A stretch of DNA of 64,000 bases from Climacteris rufus. Lineage: Eukaryota; Chordata; Aves; Passeriformes; Climacteridae. Positions 61,601-64,000 of the stretch are shown one piece after another. The first letter of the stretch is position 1; the number at the start of each line of letters is the position of its first letter. Both the position numbers and the translations under genes were made by a program. Below the pieces are notes generated by a model, which saw only the letters and a list, made by a program, of their open reading frames with translations, ran no database searches and had not been told where the DNA came from. The stretch lies in assembly GCA_013398175.1 (NCBI GenBank), contig VZRZ01003063.1, positions 774,621 through 838,620 on the forward strand, written 5' to 3'.

Positions 61601-62381
61601 ACTTCTGACTGATCAGAAACAAAAGTAAAAGGAAGGAAAGAACACCCCCAATGCTCCTTCCCTACCCCAGCAGCATCCAGCAATGCTAACAATTAAAATT
61701 AATTAATTCCACATTCTTAAATGGCTACCAGCAGGGCCATTCTTCCACAGAGGGAGAATCTTGCTAGTAATTGCTCTGCATAATAGAATTATTGACTAAT
61801 ATTACCTAATTCTTCCTCCATGGTGGGCCCTTTATTCTGAGAATTGGAGACACCAAGCACTCTGTTAAATAATATTGAAAATGCACTGCCCCAGACACCT
61901 GAAAGAGAAAAAACAAACAATGAATGGTGCCAAGTAGAAGGAAAATAAACCCCACATATCTTAATAAACACTACTGAAGCAGTTGGTTGCTCTCTGAACA
62001 CACCTCTGAGTTTGGAGCATGCCAAGTCATAAGCTCAGATGTCCAAATCAGAAACAAACCCCATGGAAATAAGAAATAAATAAACAGAAAATGGGAATCC
62101 ATGTCTGTGAAATCTTTCAAATTAATGTCTTCCAACAAACTGAGAACTCTACTTGTCTCACACTTCGTATGATGACTGCATTTAAAAGTCCATGAATACT
62201 GAAATTGCTTTCATTTTTAAGCCTCTTTCTGTCACATACTCACCCATCAGGAAATGCAAGGGGTTTTCATTGTACTTCTTCACCACTGTCCCCATAAAAA
62301 ACTTGCTTCCAAACAAATCAGGAGACATGAAAGTGCCATACTTGGCCATTCCAATCTCGTATGGACTGAATTCCACCCAGT
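49559..62381 (-). CDS. PLA2G4A: PLA2G4A, cytosolic phospholipase A2 alpha, C-terminal half (8 exons, 5' end off window)
   Basis: Ca2+-dependent group IVA phospholipase A2. It hydrolyses the sn-2 ester of arachidonoyl phospholipids at nuclear, ER and Golgi membranes and supplies arachidonate for eicosanoid synthesis. Eight minus-strand exons (62244-62381, 61806-61898, 60374-60445, 58312-58578, 53821-54005, 50796-50991, 50438-50595, 49559-49690) splice with GT/AG sites and matching phases to 1,241 coding nt: 2 nt of a split Asp codon, 412 codons and TAG. They match human residues 345-749 exon by exon with no gap, except 8 extra codons in the linker. Visible: the catalytic Asp motif VDSGLTFNLP (Asp549), QRGVD (Arg566), PLSP (Ser505), the basic cluster KSKK, and SRCSVSLS (Ser727). 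The C2 domain, Arg200 and Ser228 are missing only because the window ends. No stop or frameshift is seen, so the gene appears functional. Identification is by recognition of long identical stretches; paralogues PLA2G4B-F are much less similar. Confidence 0.97.
49691..50437 (-). other. PLA2G4A: PLA2G4A last intron
   Basis: A 747-nt intron, donor GTACGT, acceptor TTGCAG. It is AT-rich. I see no repeat or other feature in it. Confidence 0.9.
50438..50595 (-). CDS. PLA2G4A: PLA2G4A coding exon, second from last (human residues about 654-706)
   Basis: A 158-nt exon (2 + 52 codons), acceptor TTGTTCTGTGCAG, donor GTACGT. It encodes VPRETQEEKDFADFDIFD and then PDTPFSTFNFQYPNEAFK, ending NTLNNMD in phase 0. 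These are close to the human residues of the same exon. Only a 200-nt intron (50596-50795) separates it from the preceding exon. Confidence 0.96.
50796..50991 (-). CDS. PLA2G4A: PLA2G4A coding exon, third from last (human residues about 589-654)
   Basis: A 196-nt exon (65 codons + 1), acceptor CTGTTTCCAG, donor GTGGGC. It reads EILLAEKWAKMNKLPFPK, IDPNVFDREGMKECYVFK and then CPTIIHFVLANIDFRKY. It is part of the C-terminal catalytic domain. The donor GTGGGC is the weakest of the seven in the window (consensus GTRAGT). The reading frame and the length compared with human support it as the site used. Confidence 0.96.
51105..51550 (+). mobile_element. CR1 LINE 3' region (about 450 bp) in a PLA2G4A intron
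   Basis: Starts GGACTGGAGCAAGTCCAGAG, then CAGCCTGGAGAAGAGAAGC, GGAATGGCTTCCCACTGCC and GGTGTCCCTGCCCATGGCAG, and ends TGTGGTTCTG. It is the second longest CR1 here, antisense to the gene. Confidence 0.92.
53068..53165 (-). mobile_element. Short CR1 3' end in a PLA2G4A intron
   Basis: AGCATCATTAAGGTTGG then AAAAGACCTCCAAGGTCACA and AACCAAATCCCACCGTGCCC, the complement of the GGTCTTTTCCAACCT tail type. Confidence 0.7.
53821..54005 (-). CDS. PLA2G4A: PLA2G4A coding exon, fourth from last (catalytic Asp)
   Basis: A 185-nt exon (2 + 61 codons), acceptor TTCCGCGCAG, donor GTAAGT. It encodes DPDEFERIYEPLDVKSKK, then IHIVDSGLTFNLPYPLIL, then RPQRGVDLIISFDFSARP. It holds the catalytic aspartate (Asp549 equivalent, IVDSG), the Lys541/543/544 basic cluster that mediates PIP2 binding, and the Arg566 equivalent. 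The sequence is almost identical to human, which anchors the gene identification. It ends in phase 0 with PPFK. Confidence 0.97.
55428..55542 (+). mobile_element. CR1 LINE 3' end (GATGTGGCAC subfamily) in a PLA2G4A intron
   Basis: GTGGATGTGGCACTTGGGG, TTGATGGTTGGACTTGATGA, GGTCTTTTCCAGCC, ending GTGGTTCTGTG. Confidence 0.82.
57099..57238 (-). mobile_element. CR1 LINE 3' end in a PLA2G4A intron
   Basis: ATCACAGAATCATGGAATGG, GGGTTGGAAGGGACCTTAAA, CATGGGCAGGGACACCTTCC, CAACCTGGCCTTGAACACTT. Sense to the gene. Confidence 0.93.
57568..57812 (+). mobile_element. CR1 LINE 3' region (third subfamily) in a PLA2G4A intron
   Basis: GGATATCAGGGAAAGGTCC, CTGCCCAGGCTCCCCAGGGA, CTGTGCAGGGACAGGAGCTG, GGATGATCCTGGTGGGTCCC, ending CCATGATTCTGTGATCC. 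Its 3' end matches the complement of the copy at 11119-11270. Confidence 0.85.
57817..57855. repeat. Imperfect hairpin immediately after a CR1 end
   Basis: GAAGTGTGTTGCCTC pairs with GAGGCAACACTTC across the loop CA/AG region, with only a two-base bulge (GT) in the left arm. Confidence 0.8.
58312..58578 (-). CDS. PLA2G4A: PLA2G4A coding exon, fifth from last (linker, basic cluster, MAPK site)
   Basis: A 267-nt exon (2 + 88 codons + 1), acceptor CCTTTCCATGTGCAG, donor GTCAGT. It contains a serine/glutamine/glutamate-rich linker, then ALFNTREGRAGKVHNFMLG with Arg485 and Lys488 equivalents of the anionic-lipid site, then YPLSPL with the Ser505 MAP-kinase site. It ends in an acidic run followed by DAAVA. 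The human segment has 80 codons; the 8 extra ones come from a 24-bp in-frame tandem duplication in the linker near 58508-58555. The exon is much richer in GC and CpG than its neighbours. Confidence 0.95.
58579..60373 (-). other. PLA2G4A: PLA2G4A intron (1.8 kb)
   Basis: Spliced sequence between the linker exon and the small lid exon. No repeat or other feature is recognised. Confidence 0.88.
60374..60445 (-). CDS. PLA2G4A: PLA2G4A coding exon, sixth from last (lid and acidic serine linker)
   Basis: A small 72-nt exon (2 + 23 codons + 1), acceptor TATTTATTTCCACAG, donor GTAGGG. It encodes NIRLKHLVSNDSSDSEDE followed by SQHPK. This is the C-terminal part of the lid and the start of the disordered acidic linker. 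The DSSDS motif contains the residue equivalent to human Ser437, a known phosphoserine. The length equals the human segment 423-445. It is too short to stand out as an ORF and was found by reading between the flanking exons. Confidence 0.95.
60446..61805 (-). other. PLA2G4A: PLA2G4A intron (1.4 kb)
   Basis: AT-rich intron between the lid exons, donor GTAATA, acceptor TTCCACAG. Nothing else is recognised. Confidence 0.88.
61806..61898 (-). CDS. PLA2G4A: PLA2G4A coding exon, seventh from last (human residues about 391-422)
   Basis: A 93-nt exon (2 + 30 codons + 1) between acceptor TTCTCTTTCAG and donor GTAATA. It reads GVWGSAFSILFNRVLGVS and then NSQNKGPTMEEEL. It carries the tryptophan-containing segment before the flexible lid that covers the active-site funnel in the human crystal structure. 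The lid begins at about residue 415, around the PTMEEEL stretch. Exon length is identical to human. Both junctions fall in the first position of a codon, matching the flanking exons. Confidence 0.96.
   Translation of the reverse strand: MSGAVHFQYYLTECLVSPILRIKGPPWRKN
61899..62243 (-). other. PLA2G4A: PLA2G4A intron (345 nt)
   Basis: Short intron with donor GTGAGT and a pyrimidine-rich acceptor TTTCTCTTTCAG. No other content. Confidence 0.9.
62244..62381 (-). CDS. PLA2G4A: PLA2G4A coding exon, eighth from last (human residues about 345-391)
   Basis: The exon starts with two bases completing an Asp codon, after the acceptor TTTCTTTGCAG, and continues with WVEFSPYEIGMAKYGTFM and later SKFFMGTVVKKY. 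It ends one base into a Gly codon before the donor GTGAGT. Length is 138 nt (2 + 45 codons + 1), the same as the corresponding human segment. It encodes part of the catalytic alpha/beta domain at the start of the cap region. The preceding exon, which should end in a single G and encode the conserved CLHVKPD stretch, was not found up to base 64000. Confidence 0.96.
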
Positions 62382-64000
62382 CTGCAAAGAAACAAAACTG
62401 TGCTCAGTCAGAAATCTCACCCTGAGCAGAAACAGAGGACGAAAATACACAAATGAATGAAATCTTTCTCCAAGCAAAAAAAAAATTCAGTGAAATGGGA
62501 AGCCAAATAACCATCAGGATTATCAAATGAAGGTCAGCAATGCCTCAGCAGGGAGAGAATCCTTGTTCTCTCTTATCACAATAAACTTTGGGGAAAAAAA
62601 ATGAGGTTGGAGAACCAGAAGCATGTAAGGAGAGATCAGAGATGAGAAACACCCAGTGACCCCTGGTTCTCATCCCTGCTTCAACATGATTCCTTCCCTG
62701 CCACAGGGAGTGCAGCATGGGTCTAAGGTCCAAGCTGTACTTCCTTCACTGCAATTCCACCAAAAATAAGGACAGCAGTGATGGAGGTGGCAGAAAAATC
62801 ACTGAATATCCCAAAAGTTGTGAAATATTCTAGGAGAGGCTTTTGGATTCCACCCAAAGAAGTTTCTGGTGAAATCCAATAGGAAAAGGCAAAGCTGAGA
62901 GGCAACTGATAAACTTACAAATTCAAACATTGCCAAAAGTGTCTTTAAAGGTTCATTTTATTGAACAGAGAGCCCAAGGAAAATATGGAATAAATGTTCA
63001 AATGCATTTTCTGATCTGATAGCAGAGAATTTCAGAAGTGATTTGCATTCCACTGATGTAGGCCCTCTTTGAACATGGATCTTAGTTGACTTGGAAATCC
63101 TTTCTTTGAAAGCACTGGAATTGCATCAGAGAATTCATTTCAGAAAGGGAGCAAATAACAAACCAAACATATCTTCTACTTTTAGTACTTCACCCATTAA
63201 TCTATTTTACCTTCCCTATTTTTAGCAGGGATTGATTTGACTGTAAACAAATCAGAAATAATTCTGAAAAAGAAAGGCAAAAGAGGTTTGAAAAATCCCC
63301 CCAAGTCATGGAATGCCACCCACCCCTGAGGATATTCAGTGTGGAGCACAAGGTTAACACTTGTCCTGAAAAGGAAAGATTTAACCACCACTGCTGAGAG
63401 TTTTGTTTCACAGGGTAACGCTTATCTCTGCTAAGTCAAATACAACACCCTATTTTCCAAATAAATCACCCACAAATCTTCACATTTGATGGTGCAGAGG
63501 AAATTCATTTGAAGACTCAGTCCAGGAATTTCATGGCAATTTCCCTTTAGCTGTACAAACATGAATTGGCAGAAATGTATTCAGAACCAGGGTGACAGCA
63601 AAGCTGAACTAAGAATTAGAATTAATTTAATCTGTGACAGTCCACCAAGCTTGTACTTGCACTGAAAGAGATTTCTCAAACTACAAATCCTGCTCAGGGA
63701 AATAAAATTTCTGCCTTAAAATCAATGTAAATTAGGAAGTGTAAACACTTCTGTTCAAAATTTACTATATTTCTCACATATGGAATACTTAAAAGGAAGA
63801 ACATAGCTTAAAAGAGAAGCAATGAAGATCTAGCATCCTCTATAATGACAGAGGTGACAGCCTCCAATAAGCAAACCCAAGATCCATTGGCACAGGCAAT
63901 ACCTTTTTTTAGAGCAAAGTAAGGCCTTCAGGAGCTTCTGGTCTTGCTTGGAGAAAGACTTCATTAAGTTAAGATCATTTTGTTTTTAAAACAGTAACCC
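62382..64000 (-). other. PLA2G4A: PLA2G4A intron, continues off window
   Basis: Sequence upstream of the first visible exon. I looked on the minus strand for the next conserved coding block (CLHVKPDVSELMFA type) and for a donor after a single G, and did not find one. The intron therefore runs past 64000. Confidence 0.8.

Overview
The window looks like bird nuclear DNA. It is AT-rich, intron-containing sequence scattered with short 5'-truncated CR1 LINE 3' ends, and it carries solo endogenous-retrovirus LTRs and GC-rich minisatellites. No SINE family is evident. The only protein-coding gene I can support is the 3' (C-terminal) half of PLA2G4A, cytosolic phospholipase A2 alpha, on the minus strand. 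Eight consecutive coding exons lie between 62381 and 49559, all with GT/AG splice sites. Their reading phases interlock perfectly and end at a TAG stop. They correspond to human residues about 345-749. The N-terminal C2 domain, Arg200 and the nucleophile Ser228 must be encoded to the right of base 64000.

Layout. Bases 1 to about 48280 are intergenic, with no credible gene. They hold about 20 CR1 fragments in both orientations, two related solo LTRs (15306-15636 and 18594-18906) each bounded by its own 6-bp target-site duplication, a different LTR-like element near 23.1-23.4 kb, a 21-bp minisatellite at 9911-10219, an assembly gap at 35750-35926, a small CpG-dense patch near 38.6 kb, and a 23-bp minisatellite organised into perfect 69-bp triplets at 47125-47780. 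The 3' UTR of PLA2G4A runs leftward from 49558 and may end near 48.97, 48.50 or 48.28 kb. The longest version would include an antisense CR1. Bases 49691-64000 are PLA2G4A exons and introns, with further CR1 copies in the introns.

Function. PLA2G4A releases arachidonate from membrane phospholipids, the first step of prostaglandin and leukotriene synthesis. The visible part holds the catalytic Asp (human Asp549), the MAPK site (Ser505), the basic lipid-binding cluster, the acidic serine-rich linker and the Ser727-type C-terminal site. The linker is 8 codons longer than in human because of a 24-bp in-frame tandem duplication. In other amniotes PTGS2 (COX-2) lies on the 5' side of PLA2G4A, so it is expected beyond the right edge. 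The left side fits the gene desert found downstream of PLA2G4A.

I found no sign of a new multi-gene system. The most interesting signals are the two higher-order minisatellites, the solo LTR pair with intact target-site duplications, and the linker expansion. Human residue numbers and repeat-family names come from memory of those families, not from a search.
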